64,000 bases of DNA from Planctomycetota bacterium. GTDB taxonomy: Bacteria; Planctomycetota; UBA8742; UBA2392. Of this stretch, positions 33,023 through 41,307 are shown in pieces. Under the pieces are notes generated by a model, which saw nothing but the letters and a program-made list of their open reading frames with translations, did not search any database and was not told the origin of the DNA. Numbering within the stretch: the first letter of the stretch is position 1; each line of letters begins with the position of its first letter. A program made the position numbers and the translations under genes. Where the stretch lies: positions 773,489 to 837,488 of the forward strand of contig JAOSKM010000001.1 in assembly GCA_027493625.1 (NCBI GenBank). Reading direction: 5' to 3'.

Positions 33023-35716
33023 TTAGCGCGGCTGGGTGGGGCCGGCGCCGTACTGGTACTGCTCTTCTTCCTCGAGGTCGATGATGCGGGCGCTAACCAC
33101 GATCACGATGTCCTGGCGGACCACGCTCTTGCCCTTGCGGCTGAAGAGCGCGCCGATCAGGGGCAGGTCGCTGATGATCGGGATGCCCGAGTCGACCTGG
33201 GTTTCGCTCATGTGACGCAGGCCGCCGATCACGAAGCTGCCGCCGTCGGGCAGGGTAATGGTGGTGCGGATGCGCTGCAGGGTCAGCTGCGGGGTCTGGA
33301 TCGCCACCGGGGTGCCGACGCCCAGGCTGGTGTTGAAGGTCGGAATCGGGCGCAGCAGCGTGGCCAGTGTCGGGCGCAGTTCCAGCGTGACGTAGCGGCG
33401 GTCGGCGCTGATGGTCGGTCGCACGTCCAGCACGATGCCGTCGCGAATCACGTCCACCACCGGGTCGGCCACGGCCACACCGGTCGCGGTGTTGGTGTCG
33501 AAGTCGCGGATGTAAGCAACCTCGTTCAGGATGCTGACGTGGGCGCGCTGCGTGTTGTGGACAGTGATGCGCGGGGCGGTGAGCATGGTGGCGCGTTCGC
33601 GCTTCCGCACGGCGCGCAGGATGGCGTTGACCTCCGGGTTGTCGATGAACGCCATCTGGAAGGTCATGCCGCCGCGGTTGGTGAGACCCACGTTGCCGCG
33701 CTGACCGCCGAGGCTCTGGTCAAACAGGTTCTCGATGCGGGCGCGCTGGTCAATGCGAACGTTGCCCGAAGGCGGCATATCCTGGAAGAAGAAGCCGGCG
33801 TCGTTGCCTGTGCCGCCGGGGCCGGCGGGGTTGCTGTTGTTGCCGAACTGGATGTCGTCCAGCGCTGCGGGAACGGGCGGGATGCCGGGCGGCGGAATCT
33901 GCGGGCTGCCGCCGATGCCGCGGAAGTCCAGGCCGATGTCTTCAAGGAAATCGTCGCGGATCGTGATGAAGCGGGCTTCCACGGAGACCGTGAGACCCTG
34001 GCTGCGGCGCAGATCGGCCAGCAGGTTGGCAACGCGGTCGATGTTGTCCGGCGTGTTCAGCACGATCAGGTCCTGCTGGCGCGTGGTAAGTCCGTGACCG
34101 TCCTGCCCCCAGCTGTCCGGGGCGACGGCTTCCTCGATCACTTCCAGCAGGTCGTCGATTTCCAGCGGGTCGGCATCTTCCTCTGCGTCTTCGGTACCCA
34201 GGCGCGACTCGCGCTCGGTGTCGCCCGAGAGGCGGGGCTCGTCGCCGCGGAAGGTGCGCAGGTTGATCAACAGGTCCGCCACGTTGAACACGCGGCGCAC
34301 CACGTTGCGACCTTCGCCGGCGCCGGCTTCGTCAATGATCACGGCGCCGTTTTCGACGCGCCACGACAGGTCGGTCTGGTCGCACACCAGGTCAAGCGCC
34401 TGGCGCAGCTTCACGCGGCCGATGTCGAGGTCCACGGTGGTTTCGCCGTCGACGGCGCGGGCGCGCAGAATGTTGATGTTACCCTCGGTGCGGAACTTGG
34501 CGATCACTTCGTCAAGCGTCGAGCCTTCGAAGAACAGCGCCAGGTTCACGTTTTCGAGGGCGCTGCGCACCGCGATATCTTCCTTGCTGAGGCGGGTCTG
34601 GCGCGAATCCTCGAGTTTGCGGGCCCGTTCATTGGTCTGGATCCAGTCCTCGTAGGAGGGCAGGGTGATGTCGTCGGTGGGCATCGGGGTGATGGCCTTC
34701 ACCAGCTCCATCGACTCGCGCCAGTTGCGGTTGAAGTCTTCCCACGCCGAGCGGTCGCGCTTGCCCTGGTCGAGGTTGGTTGCGATCTGCTTGAGGCGCG
34801 AAACCTGTTCGTTGTACGGGTCCTCGCGCAGGATCTTGTTCAGCACCACCACCGCGTCCTTGTATTCGCGGCGGTCGAAATACTCTTTGGCCTGGCTGTA
34901 CAGGTTGCGGATTTCCTCGCGGTAGCGGTCAAGCTCCTGCTGGATCTCGAGCTCGCGCAGCCGGCGCTCCTGCTCGCGGATCTTGACGAAATCGTCGAGG
35001 CGCGCCTTTTCGCGCAGGTTGGTCGCCTCCTGCATCATCAGGCGGGCTTCGCGCTCGAAACCTTCGGTCTCGATCATGTAGTCCGTCCAGCGGATGATGT
35101 CGAGGACCTTTTCAAGCTCGACGATCGCGTCGGCGTACTGGCCCTGAGAAATGTAGCGGCTGGCCACGTCCAGCCCGTGGCTGATCTCGTACACCGCCTC
35201 GGCGCGCAGCGCCGATTCCTCTTCGCTGCGGGCACGGGCCATGATTTCCGAGGGGCTGCTCGATACGCCGAGCGCCTGGTCGACGTTCGACTTGATCTGC
35301 AGCGCTACCGCGTTGCCCGGGTCCATCAGCAGCGCGTCGCGGGCGTAGCTGCCCGCTTCGTCGTAGCGCTTGTCCTGGTACAGCCTCGCCGCCTCGTCGG
35401 CGTAGAACTGCGCCAGCTGCTTGATGTCCTTGTCGCTGACGCCCTCCATGGCGCCGCGCGCGGCGCGCTCGCCGCGGCTGGCGACTTCCTTGGGCTGGCC
35501 GGCGGCCTCGGTATCGCTCTCGATCGCCTTTTCGCGGCGCTCTTCGCGGGTGGCGGGCTTGCCGCCGTTATCCTCGAAGCGCGACACGTAGTCGTCGGTC
35601 GTGGGCGTGACGTTCACGTCGTCAGCGGGCGCCGGGCCCGATGAACAGGCGGCCAGCAAACCCGTAAAGCCTGCCACAGCGGCCATCGAAAGCCGCTTCG
35701 TGATCCCTAACTTCAT
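33023..35716 (-). CDS. lipoprotein secretin, Amuc_1098-like outer-membrane channel
   Basis: Forms an outer-membrane ring in pilus or secretion machines. About 897 residues. Lipobox LLAACSSG near residue 23; TPR-like helices at ~85-330 including QFYADEAARLYQDKRYDEAGSYARDALLMDP. An STN/N0-like segment (VNLALFFEGSTLDEVIAKF ... VKLRQALDLVC) is at ~430-500, N-domains at ~500-660, and the C-terminal secretin beta domain ends GGLRHMSETQVDSGIPIISDLPLIGALFSRKG ... DIVIVVSARII. Lipidated start plus TPR N-terminus plus secretin is the Amuc_1098 type as I recall it. Start ATG 35716 has GAGGAG upstream; its own promoter lies at 35796-35823. Confidence 0.9.
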   Translation of the reverse strand: MKLGITKRLSMAAVAGFTGLLAACSSGPAPADDVNVTPTTDDYVSRFEDNGGKPATREERREKAIESDTEAAGQPKEVASRGERAARGAMEGVSDKDIKQLAQFYADEAARLYQDKRYDEAGSYARDALLMDPGNAVALQIKSNVDQALGVSSSPSEIMARARSEEESALRAEAVYEISHGLDVASRYISQGQYADAIVELEKVLDIIRWTDYMIETEGFEREARLMMQEATNLREKARLDDFVKIREQERRLRELEIQQELDRYREEIRNLYSQAKEYFDRREYKDAVVVLNKILREDPYNEQVSRLKQIATNLDQGKRDRSAWEDFNRNWRESMELVKAITPMPTDDITLPSYEDWIQTNERARKLEDSRQTRLSKEDIAVRSALENVNLALFFEGSTLDEVIAKFRTEGNINILRARAVDGETTVDLDIGRVKLRQALDLVCDQTDLSWRVENGAVIIDEAGAGEGRNVVRRVFNVADLLINLRTFRGDEPRLSGDTERESRLGTEDAEEDADPLEIDDLLEVIEEAVAPDSWGQDGHGLTTRQQDLIVLNTPDNIDRVANLLADLRRSQGLTVSVEARFITIRDDFLEDIGLDFRGIGGSPQIPPPGIPPVPAALDDIQFGNNSNPAGPGGTGNDAGFFFQDMPPSGNVRIDQRARIENLFDQSLGGQRGNVGLTNRGGMTFQMAFIDNPEVNAILRAVRKRERATMLTAPRITVHNTQRAHVSILNEVAYIRDFDTNTATGVAVADPVVDVIRDGIVLDVRPTISADRRYVTLELRPTLATLLRPIPTFNTSLGVGTPVAIQTPQLTLQRIRTTITLPDGGSFVIGGLRHMSETQVDSGIPIISDLPLIGALFSRKGKSVVRQDIVIVVSARIIDLEEEEQYQYGAGPTQPR

Positions 35717-35795
35717 GCTGAATCGCTCCTCATCCGTCGGGGTCTTCCCGGGGAAGATGCGCAGGGGTCCACACGAAATATCGGAGGGGGTCTTC

Positions 35796-35823
35796 AATTT
35801 AGCCGCAGGGCAGGTGGTGTCAA
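35796..35823 (-). promoter_or_regulatory. sigma70-type promoter for the secretin gene
   Basis: Minus strand TTGACA (35823-35818), 16-bp spacer, TAAATT (35801-35796), about 75 bp before the ATG. It lies downstream of the terminator that ends the previous gene, so the secretin can be transcribed on its own. Confidence 0.6.
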
Positions 35824-35911
35824 CGCTCTAGATGCTTTCGGCTGTCACCCTTACGTCATGTTCGCGGTGGATTTCCGGTATGTCAGTATCTCTCTGGCTG
35901 TGACTATGGGC

Positions 35912-35943
35912 AAAAAAGTCCCCGGCCGTCTAGACCGGGGACT
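35912..35943 (-). terminator. rho-independent terminator after the EF-hand pilus-like gene
   Basis: Minus strand AGTCCCCGG, 9-nt loop, CCGGGGACT, then TTTTTT. A classic terminator 17 bp after the stop of the gene at 35961. Confidence 0.9.
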
Positions 35944-35960
35944 CTCCACAACGATGCAGC

Positions 35961-37919
35961 CTAGTCCGCGAACAGCGTGCCGAACAGGTCGAAGTCACTG
36001 CCCCCCACCGTGACGGTGCGGTCTTTCAGGCCGTCGAAGCTGCCGGCCCTCATGTCCACGGTGTGGTCCTTGTACGTCTTGAGGTCACTGGCGCTGAGGG
36101 TTTTACCGGTGGCGTCCTTCACCACCACGCCGGCGCCCGCCTTGTCGAGCTTGATCTCCGCGCCGACGTCTTTCCCGGAAGCCGCGGATCCGGTCCAGAT
36201 AACTCGCAGCCAGTCGTCGCCCGCCTTCGTCCAGCGTGTGAGCTCAAACGTGGCTTCCTTGGCGCCGCTCTTTACGGCCAGGCAGCGCACCTCCAGGGCG
36301 TCATCTGAGCCGGCCGGGGTGTCCGGCGTCGCGGCCTGCTGTGTAGCCTTGGGCAGCTCGAAGTCGCCGACTTCGCGCGAGCTGATCAGGAAACCCTTGC
36401 TGGTGGTGGTGACGAAGCGGAAACCGGTGGTGAAGTCGATTTCCGTGTCGGACGGCAGGATCTCCGCGGCGTTGACCTCGGTGCCGGCGGTGTCGAACAT
36501 CTTGACGCCGCGGTCCTTGAGCTGGGAGAGGTTGAACTTGCCGCCGATGATGTCGTTGTCGGGCCCGAAAATCTCGGTGACCTGAACGCGGTACCAGCTG
36601 TGCACGTCGCCGACGGAGACCTTGTGCCAGGTGGTCATCGAGATGGTGCCATTGGGCGGCGCGGCGCCGGACCACTTCATTTCGATGCGGTTGCGCGCGA
36701 TCACCGGGTGGCCGTCGGTGACAACGTGGTCCGGGTAGACGTACCAGCCGGGCAGCGCTTCATCCTGCACGGCGCGCTGGCCGCGCTTGGGGTTGCTTTT
36801 GGTCGCCATCTTCACCGCGTAGGTGTAGGTGACGTCCAGGTCGAACGAGTTGTCACGGTACTCGTTGCCGGCGAAGGGTGTCGCCGTGACCGGCTCCCAC
36901 TCTGAGGGCATTGGGGGCTGCACCGGCCTGGGGTCGCTCTTGGCGTATTCCTTCTCCGCATCGGGCTTGCGGGGGAACAACTGCTTGTTGGACTTCTGGC
37001 CTTCCGCGGGCGCCGCGTTCCACCACTTCTCGAAGCGACCCTCCCATTCCCGGAATCTGGCGTTGTACTCCTGCACCTTCTTGCGCCACTCGGTCATGCG
37101 CTTGGCGACGGTCTCCGGGGCGCGACGCTCCAGCATGTAGGCGAGGTCGCCGGGCGCGGTGGTGAGGTCCGGGTCGTTCCAGGTTACCACGATTTCCATG
37201 GTGGCGGGGTCAAGTCGGGCCTGCACGCCGGAAACCGGCCCCAGGTCCACTTCATCCTTGGGCTTGTACCGATCCACATACTCCTGGAAGTCGATCTTGC
37301 CATCGAACGGGTGGCGGTCCCAGTCGTACTCTTCCTTGGCTGTGATCTCGCCTGCGTCGGCGGTCAGCAAGCCGTCGGTGTTCTTGTCCAGCTCATCGAA
37401 TGCTTCGCGGTCGCTGCGCGGCGGGTCGTTGTACTCTTCCCTGCTGATCAGGCCGTCCACCGGGTTGCGATCCCAGTTCACGAAGGCGCCGTCGGCGGTG
37501 GTCCGTCCGAAGTACGGCGTGCGCTGGAACTCCATCTGGTCCCAGTAGCTGTCGTTGTTTTCGTCGTACTGGGCGAACTCGTCCTTCTGCGGCCCTTCCA
37601 TCTGGACGTCCCAGGCGATCGGCAGCGCGAGCAGGTTGTGGCTGCCGGTGGGTGTTTTCCAGCTGTCGTTCTGGCCCGGCGTAAACGAGGCCGTCACGGT
37701 GTCCACCAAGGGGATGTCGGTGTCGCCGATCTCGGGCTTTGGGTTGTCCATCTGTTTGCGGACCGACTGCACCGTGGCGGAGAGCTTGTCCTTGCCCTCC
37801 GAGATGCCGCTGGTCATCACCGCTCCCGCGATGAACAGGATCGCGAGCAGTAAGCCGGCCAACGGGGCCGCTACCGGGCCGTACTGGGCCAGCGCACCTG
37901 AACTTTTTGCCTGTGCCAT
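35961..37919 (-). CDS. membrane protein with four EF-hand-like loops (Amuc_1099 position)
   Basis: 652 residues. One transmembrane helix near the N-terminus (YGPVAAPLAGLLLAILFIAGAVM), so the bulk is periplasmic. Between about residues 117 and 215 lie four calcium-binding-type loops: DENNDSYWDQME, DRNPVDGLISREE, DKNTDGLLTADAGE and DRHPFDGKIDFQE. Fibronectin III-like strands follow (ATMEIVVTWNDP, DVTYTYAVKMAT) and a C-terminal beta-rich part. AGGGA lies 7 nt before the ATG. It sits between the PilO-like and secretin genes, the position of Amuc_1099 in Akkermansia; homology to Amuc_1099 itself cannot be judged here. Calcium may regulate assembly (inference). Confidence 0.78.
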   Translation of the reverse strand: MAQAKSSGALAQYGPVAAPLAGLLLAILFIAGAVMTSGISEGKDKLSATVQSVRKQMDNPKPEIGDTDIPLVDTVTASFTPGQNDSWKTPTGSHNLLALPIAWDVQMEGPQKDEFAQYDENNDSYWDQMEFQRTPYFGRTTADGAFVNWDRNPVDGLISREEYNDPPRSDREAFDELDKNTDGLLTADAGEITAKEEYDWDRHPFDGKIDFQEYVDRYKPKDEVDLGPVSGVQARLDPATMEIVVTWNDPDLTTAPGDLAYMLERRAPETVAKRMTEWRKKVQEYNARFREWEGRFEKWWNAAPAEGQKSNKQLFPRKPDAEKEYAKSDPRPVQPPMPSEWEPVTATPFAGNEYRDNSFDLDVTYTYAVKMATKSNPKRGQRAVQDEALPGWYVYPDHVVTDGHPVIARNRIEMKWSGAAPPNGTISMTTWHKVSVGDVHSWYRVQVTEIFGPDNDIIGGKFNLSQLKDRGVKMFDTAGTEVNAAEILPSDTEIDFTTGFRFVTTTSKGFLISSREVGDFELPKATQQAATPDTPAGSDDALEVRCLAVKSGAKEATFELTRWTKAGDDWLRVIWTGSAASGKDVGAEIKLDKAGAGVVVKDATGKTLSASDLKTYKDHTVDMRAGSFDGLKDRTVTVGGSDFDLFGTLFAD

Positions 37920-37973
37920 AAACTGTTCCCTTTTAGGGGAAGGGGAGATCGGGGTGTTTCGCCCTCCTCCGGT

Positions 37974-39065
37974 TTACTGGTTGCCTTCGTCCTTCTTCAC
38001 CGCACGCCAGTTCTTGTTGAACGTGGCGGCCCGCAGCTTCAGGCCCACACGAACCGGCAACGCGACGCGATCCTCCTGGTTGAGGTCCTTGTCCGCAGCC
38101 TCGACCAGCTTCTTGCCCTCACCCTCCGCGGGGTCGAGTTTTTTGGGGTCGTTCGGAAGCGTGATGCCGGCGCCCTTGTCATTCAGCTTCCTGGCGGCAG
38201 CCTCTTTATCGTCGTTGTTGATGTCGTAGCGCACGACGGGCGGGCGCTCGACCATCTCGGTCTGCATCATGTCCAGCAGAATGGGGAAGCCCTTGCGCTG
38301 GTTCTTGTCGGCGGTGGGCGTCATCGTGCGGCTGGTGGGATTCACCAGCTCGTCCACCAGCGCCACGGCGAACGAGGGCGAGCATTCGAGCTTGAGGCTG
38401 ACGGGCATGGCGTACCAGGGTGAATCCGTCTCGTTGGTATAGGCGCCGATCGCGGCCACACCGTAGGCCTCGAAGCGGAACTCCGTCAGCTTGACGCCGA
38501 AGTCGCCGCCGATTCCGGTCTCGATCAGCTTCTCGCAGGTGGTTGCCAGTTCATCCAGCACGCGCAGTCGCATCTGCATTTCGCGGATCTTGTCGTTGGA
38601 GGGCGACAGCATCTCGCGCTCAAGTTGCTCCCAGGCCTGGTCCTGCACGCGCTCCGCGCCGGTGCGCGTTACCTCCCAGCCATCCAGCAGCGCGGGCATC
38701 GGGTTGTTCCGGTTCATTGCCGCAAAGCGGTTCTTCAGGCGCTGCAGCGCGGGACGCGCCTCGGCCGAGTAGAATTCACCGCCCGACTGGTGGCTGTCGT
38801 AGCTGCTTTCGAACGCGCCGCCGGTGTTGCGCAACCTGGCGTCAGCCTCCTGCAGCGAACTGCCAAAGCGCTCGGAGCGTGCGGTGGCCTCGTCCAGAGT
38901 GCCGCGAGAGGCGACCTTGGTTTTGGCGGCCAGGTCAGCCTGCGCGCCGGCCAGCGCTTCTTCGGTGCCGCCGCGCCACATGATGCCGACTCCCAGCAGG
39001 ATGATGCCAAGCAGCACCCCGACGCCGAACACCACGAAATGAAGGTTCTTCTTCAGGTTATCCAT
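37974..39065 (-). CDS. PilO-like / Amuc_1100-like inner-membrane protein
   Basis: 363 residues. Short cytosolic start, one transmembrane helix (FVVFGVGVLLGIILLGVGIMW), a long periplasmic coiled-coil (~45-180) and a C-terminal alpha/beta domain (MPVSLKLECSPSFAVALVDELVNP ... VALPVRVGLKLRA), which is the PilO/Amuc_1100 layout. It lies between the PilM-PilN fusion and the EF-hand protein. In type IV pili PilO pairs with PilN to link PilM to the secretin. AGGG lies 6 nt before the ATG. The Amuc_1100 resemblance rests on architecture and gene order rather than a computed alignment. Confidence 0.75.
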   Translation of the reverse strand: MDNLKKNLHFVVFGVGVLLGIILLGVGIMWRGGTEEALAGAQADLAAKTKVASRGTLDEATARSERFGSSLQEADARLRNTGGAFESSYDSHQSGGEFYSAEARPALQRLKNRFAAMNRNNPMPALLDGWEVTRTGAERVQDQAWEQLEREMLSPSNDKIREMQMRLRVLDELATTCEKLIETGIGGDFGVKLTEFRFEAYGVAAIGAYTNETDSPWYAMPVSLKLECSPSFAVALVDELVNPTSRTMTPTADKNQRKGFPILLDMMQTEMVERPPVVRYDINNDDKEAAARKLNDKGAGITLPNDPKKLDPAEGEGKKLVEAADKDLNQEDRVALPVRVGLKLRAATFNKNWRAVKKDEGNQ

Positions 39066-39100
39066 AATTGACCCTGCCGGTCCCCAGACCGCCTGTAGTT

Positions 39101-41149
39101 TTACTCGCCTGCTTCTTCCGCGTCCGCATCAGCCGCTTTCGGCTCCTGGATCGGACCCAGCGTCAGCGTGACACTGACCTCGCTGACGCCGAACTTCACG
39201 TCGTTGCTCTTGCGCGAGGGGCGCACCGGACGCCCCGGCTTCTGAATCGTCACGCCGGAGGTGCCGATCAGGTCGCCGATGCGCAACTCGCTTTTCTGGG
39301 CGCCGTAGTCGAGGTTGGATATCTGGTTCACGATCACCGACGTGTTGAACTTGAGACTCCTGAGCTCCTGGGGGCTGACGCCTTCCAGCTGGCCGGTTGC
39401 GGTGAACTCGGCAATCAGCGCATCCTTCAGGCGGTCGGTCAGCAGCCCGTCGTCCACCAGCTTCTTCTTCAGTGCGTCGTGGGCCTGGTCCTGCCCGATC
39501 GAGCTGGTCAGTTCGGATGCGATCCAGACACGGTAGGTGATCACCCGCTTGGCCACGAAATGGCCGCCCGTTCCTTCGTCCGCGCCGACCCAGTTCGGCT
39601 CGATCGTGGATTCCAGCAGCGACGCCGTGGTGTTCAGCAGACCGCCGGTCAGGCCCTGGGGCTTGTAGTTGGCGTAGTAGACCCGGGTGCGCGGGTTGCC
39701 CGCGGCGTATTCCGCCAGCGCCTCGTGCGTGGCACGTGCCAGGATGCCCGGCGCCTCGTTGGCGCGCGCAGTCAGGTCGCGGGCCGGTGTGCCGGTGTCT
39801 TCTTCATCCTTCGGTTTCTGCTCCGGCAGCACTGCCGCCACGCCCTCGGCCAGGTTGCGCAACGAGTAAGCGCGCAAGGCCTCGTCGTCAGGCGGCTGCT
39901 TCGACTTCACCTCGGCATCGCGGGCGGTGGCTGCCGCCTTCAGGCTTTCCGCGTCGCCGATCACCGTGCTGACGCCGCCCGTGGACAGAATCGCCAGCAG
40001 CAGCGCGATGATGCCTCCCGCCGCCGCGATGCCGCCGGCCGCGAAGAACGGCGTGCGGATCTTGGCCAGGGCCTGGCCCTCAATGTACTCGGGCGGAATC
40101 AGGTTGATGGTGTTGACCTCGTCCAGCTCCAGGCCCTGCAGCGCGAGGCCGATGGCCACGGTCAGGCTCTGGATGTTGTTCTGGACCTCGGTGGGGTCCA
40201 CGCTGCGCGCCAGCGACACGCGCACCGGGGTGTCCACCTTGTGCACCTGGTACTGCAGCTGCTGCTCGAAGAACTTCTTGATGTTCAGCAGCTTGCTGCC
40301 GTTGCCCATCATCACCAGCTGGTTGATGTTGGCGTCTTCGTTCTGTGACTTGTAGAAGCCCACGGCGCGGTAGATCTCGCCCACCATGTCCTTCAGGGGC
40401 GGCTTCATGGCCTCGAACACCGCGGCGGCGTCCTTGCTCTTGTGGGCGCGGCGCTTGAGGTTTTCGGCGTCATCAACCGACAGCTTGAAGCGGGCGCGCA
40501 GGGCCTTGGTGATGTCGTTGCCGGCCACGGGCACCACGCGTACGTAGGTCTTCTGGCCGTCAATGATCACGACGTCGGTGTTGTCGGCGCCGATGTCGAT
40601 GGCGACGCAGGCGTCGCTGACGGCGTCGTCCATCTCGTACTTGATGTAATTGTAGATGCCCAGCGGCGCGACCTGGATGCCGGTGATCTGCAGACCCGCC
40701 ATATCGCAGGTGTCCACGATCTGGTCCACCACGTCCTTCTTGGCGGCGTACAGGTTGACGCGCAGCTCGTCGGGGTCTTCCTCGTCGATGATCTGGAAGT
40801 CCCAGACCGCCTCCTCGAGCTTGATTGGAATCTGCGAGCGCGCTTCGTTTTCGATCGTTTCGCGCACGCGTTCCTTGGCTACCGGCGGCAGGCTGATGAT
40901 GCGGCCCAGGGTGTTCTGCCCGGAGATCGAGACGAACACCTCGTCGCCCTTCTTGATGCCTTTGCTTGAGCGCAGTTCATTCAGCGCGCCCGCCGTGGCA
41001 TCCTGGTGGCTGCTGCCGGCGCCGAGCCCGAAATCGGCAAGGGCGATGATCGCGACATCCTCAAGTGAGACGCCGCCGCGGTCCCCGCTCAGCTTCACGG
41101 CCTTGACGCTCGATGTACCGAGCTCAATGCCCCATGCGGTCTTTGCCAT
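39101..41149 (-). CDS. PilM-PilN fusion protein (Amuc_1101-like)
   Basis: About 682 residues. Residues 1-345 are a PilM actin-like domain: WGIELGTSSVKAVKL (phosphate 1), LPPVAKERVRETIENEARSQIP, CVAIDIGADNTDVVII (phosphate 2), QLVMMGNGSKLLNI, LTVAIGLALQGLEL. It is followed at once by VNTINLIPPEY, the motif with which PilN normally docks on PilM, and a transmembrane helix (FFAAGGIAAAGGIIALLLAIL). About 300 periplasmic residues complete it. PilM and PilN are thus one polypeptide. The ATG at 41149 has GAGGA upstream; the track start adds 14 residues. First gene of the pilM-pilO-EFhand unit. Confidence 0.85.
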   Translation of the reverse strand: MAKTAWGIELGTSSVKAVKLSGDRGGVSLEDVAIIALADFGLGAGSSHQDATAGALNELRSSKGIKKGDEVFVSISGQNTLGRIISLPPVAKERVRETIENEARSQIPIKLEEAVWDFQIIDEEDPDELRVNLYAAKKDVVDQIVDTCDMAGLQITGIQVAPLGIYNYIKYEMDDAVSDACVAIDIGADNTDVVIIDGQKTYVRVVPVAGNDITKALRARFKLSVDDAENLKRRAHKSKDAAAVFEAMKPPLKDMVGEIYRAVGFYKSQNEDANINQLVMMGNGSKLLNIKKFFEQQLQYQVHKVDTPVRVSLARSVDPTEVQNNIQSLTVAIGLALQGLELDEVNTINLIPPEYIEGQALAKIRTPFFAAGGIAAAGGIIALLLAILSTGGVSTVIGDAESLKAAATARDAEVKSKQPPDDEALRAYSLRNLAEGVAAVLPEQKPKDEEDTGTPARDLTARANEAPGILARATHEALAEYAAGNPRTRVYYANYKPQGLTGGLLNTTASLLESTIEPNWVGADEGTGGHFVAKRVITYRVWIASELTSSIGQDQAHDALKKKLVDDGLLTDRLKDALIAEFTATGQLEGVSPQELRSLKFNTSVIVNQISNLDYGAQKSELRIGDLIGTSGVTIQKPGRPVRPSRKSNDVKFGVSEVSVTLTLGPIQEPKAADADAEEAGE

Positions 41150-41239
41150 GAGTTCCTCGAAACAATGGCGAAAGCTGGTTGGCTTCGCCAATCACGCCTA
41201 CAAACTACCGAAGTCGCTTCCACTATGGGGGTACGTGAC

Positions 41240-41268
41240 AGCATGGCCCGAATCCGTCTCAAGGTCAA
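41240..41268 (-). promoter_or_regulatory. weak sigma70-like promoter for the pilMN gene
   Basis: Minus strand TTGACC (41268-41263), 17-bp spacer, CATGCT (41245-41240), about 90 bp before the ATG. The -35 is good, the -10 weak. Confidence 0.35.
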
Positions 41269-41307
41269 GCGACGATTGTATTTCAGACAAACCGGTGACG
41301 TGATCGC

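Noticed and set aside
32951-35644. 897-aa plus-strand ORF
   Set aside because: It is antisense to the secretin, His/Ala/Val-rich with no domain, and typical of frame shadows in GC-rich DNA. The minus frame has lipobox, TPR and secretin motifs.
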